Source: Crenobacter oryzisoli
GTDB lineage: Bacteria > Pseudomonadota > Gammaproteobacteria > Burkholderiales > Chromobacteriaceae
Length of the DNA: 64,000 bases
Direction: 5' to 3'
NCBI RefSeq assembly: GCF_030385785.1
Contig: NZ_JAUEDK010000002.1
Span: forward strand, 124,001 to 188,000
A program made the position numbers and the translations under genes. The notes beneath the pieces are model-generated. The model made no database searches, had not been told where the DNA came from, and saw nothing but the letters and a program-made list of their open reading frames with translations. Below are positions 63,538 through 64,000 of the stretch, piece after piece (the first letter of the stretch is position 1; the number at the start of each line of letters is the position of its first letter).

Positions 63538-63850
63538 GCTTGGATAGGTCGAACTTCCCCTTTCCCCAGATACAGAGTTCGCCACCATCCGGCGGCGGCC
63601 CAGCTAGCTGAAGCGGTTCAAGATAACGGCAAAGACCTGTAACTACGCCACCTGACGCTCTAAGCCCTTTGCCACCACCCGCTTCCTCCTGCAACTTGAG
63701 CAACGCGTTCTGGCCCCACCAGACTGCAACGATGGCAGCCGCTAAGGAATCTTGACCTGCGGCGTCTTTTTTCGATGCGACAACTGCAGCATTCTGGTGC
63801 CGGCTAGTCCCACACTGCGCAATTACGTAGCGGAATTCCGACCATGCCAA
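63530..63850 (-). CDS. Uncertain open frame, 106 residues
   Basis: A minus-strand frame overlapping the SulP 3' end by eight bases. The translation has a plausible globular part (AAAIVAVWWGQNALLKLQEE then AGGGKGLRASGGVVTGL), but it starts with TTG, lacks a clear ribosome site, and no family is recognised. Upstream in-frame sequence is stopped soon before the TTG. It may be a real small gene or part of a decayed one. Confidence 0.3.
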   Translation of the reverse strand: MAWSEFRYVIAQCGTSRHQNAAVVASKKDAAGQDSLAAAIVAVWWGQNALLKLQEEAGGGKGLRASGGVVTGLCRYLEPLQLAGPPPDGGELCIWGKGKFDLSKLM

Positions 63851-64000
63851 TGATCTGCCATAGAGGCAGACAGAACAGGCATTTCATGATGAGACTGCCT
63901 TGGACGCAACACCCAGCGCGACGAAGTCTCCTCTCAAATCAGGACGCCTTGGCCGGAGGTTGACCGAACAACTCGGCACCAGTTAACAGCGCCTTTCGTT
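63851..64000. other. Right end of the window, no gene recognised
   Basis: 150 bases without a recognisable gene or repeat. A gene may begin beyond the window. Confidence 0.4.

Overview
The window is chromosomal DNA, roughly 60% GC, from a beta-proteobacterium. Gene content and order (ribB-ribH-nusB-thiL-pgpA, a fused FruB with fruK and fruA, a PHB-type acetoacetyl-CoA reductase, a short 4.5S-type SRP RNA, and a DHBP synthase with a decayed GTP cyclohydrolase domain) fit the order Neisseriales (Chromobacteriaceae/Chitinibacteraceae). This placement is from memory of such genomes, not from a search. There is no prophage, CRISPR array, rRNA or tRNA. Mobile signals are small: one 122-bp non-autonomous element with a 12-bp target duplication, a pair of ~115-bp repeats with terminal inverted repeats, and a KfrA-like/tyrosine-recombinase gene pair.

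Layout. 1-3.2 kb: start of an NSS transporter, argE, the SRP RNA gene with promoter and terminator, an XRE regulator, and two inverted copies of a TIR repeat. 3.2-6.5 kb: universal stress protein, then hotdog thioesterase/TerB-like genes and moxR/xerC. 6.5-9.3 kb (minus): pncC, pgi, orn. 9.3-11.8 kb: overlapping M48 protease, phhB and rsgA. 12-15.3 kb: phaB, hisC, a secreted small protein and msrC. 15.3-17.8 kb: divergent KfrA-like coiled-coil gene and tyrosine recombinase around an AT-rich palindromic region. 17.8-21.2 kb: chaA, the MITE, a small RHH-like gene, lysP.

21.3-26.3 kb (minus): riboflavin/thiamine/lipid cluster ribE, Dph6-like gene, ribB, ribH, nusB, thiL, pgpA. 26.5-32 kb: prfC, an MscS-like channel, a TetR regulator, and the divergent MFS/LysR pair resembling ynfM/ynfL. 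32-35.7 kb (minus): an ALDH, Tat-signal subunit and GMC oxidoreductase operon, probably periplasmic/membrane alcohol oxidation coupled to aldehyde oxidation. 35.8-39.8 kb: a CoxE-like VWA protein (the usual partner of the MoxR ATPase, which lies 30 kb away), a beta-hydroxyacid dehydrogenase, and a DEAD-box helicase with a long leader and Gly-rich tail. 39.8-46.8 kb (minus): an unrecognised 335-aa protein and a tripartite RND efflux operon.

47.3-54.6 kb: a fructose PTS locus (LacI-type regulator, fruB, fruK, fruA, HAD phosphatase), with two inverted copies of a 13-bp operator-like sequence, one overlapping a TTGACA promoter. 55-64 kb: a CPA-type antiporter, a MASE1-CHASE-PAS-GGDEF diguanylate cyclase, an alpha/beta hydrolase, an RsuA-family pseudouridine synthase, a candidate structured small RNA, a SulP transporter, and a gene-poor right end.

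The strongest unusual signals are the MITE that has split a shared terminator between chaA and its convergent neighbour while carrying its own terminator hairpin, the KfrA/recombinase module, the ~180-nt small-RNA candidate near 61.2 kb, and the Dph6-like ATP pyrophosphatase inside the riboflavin operon.
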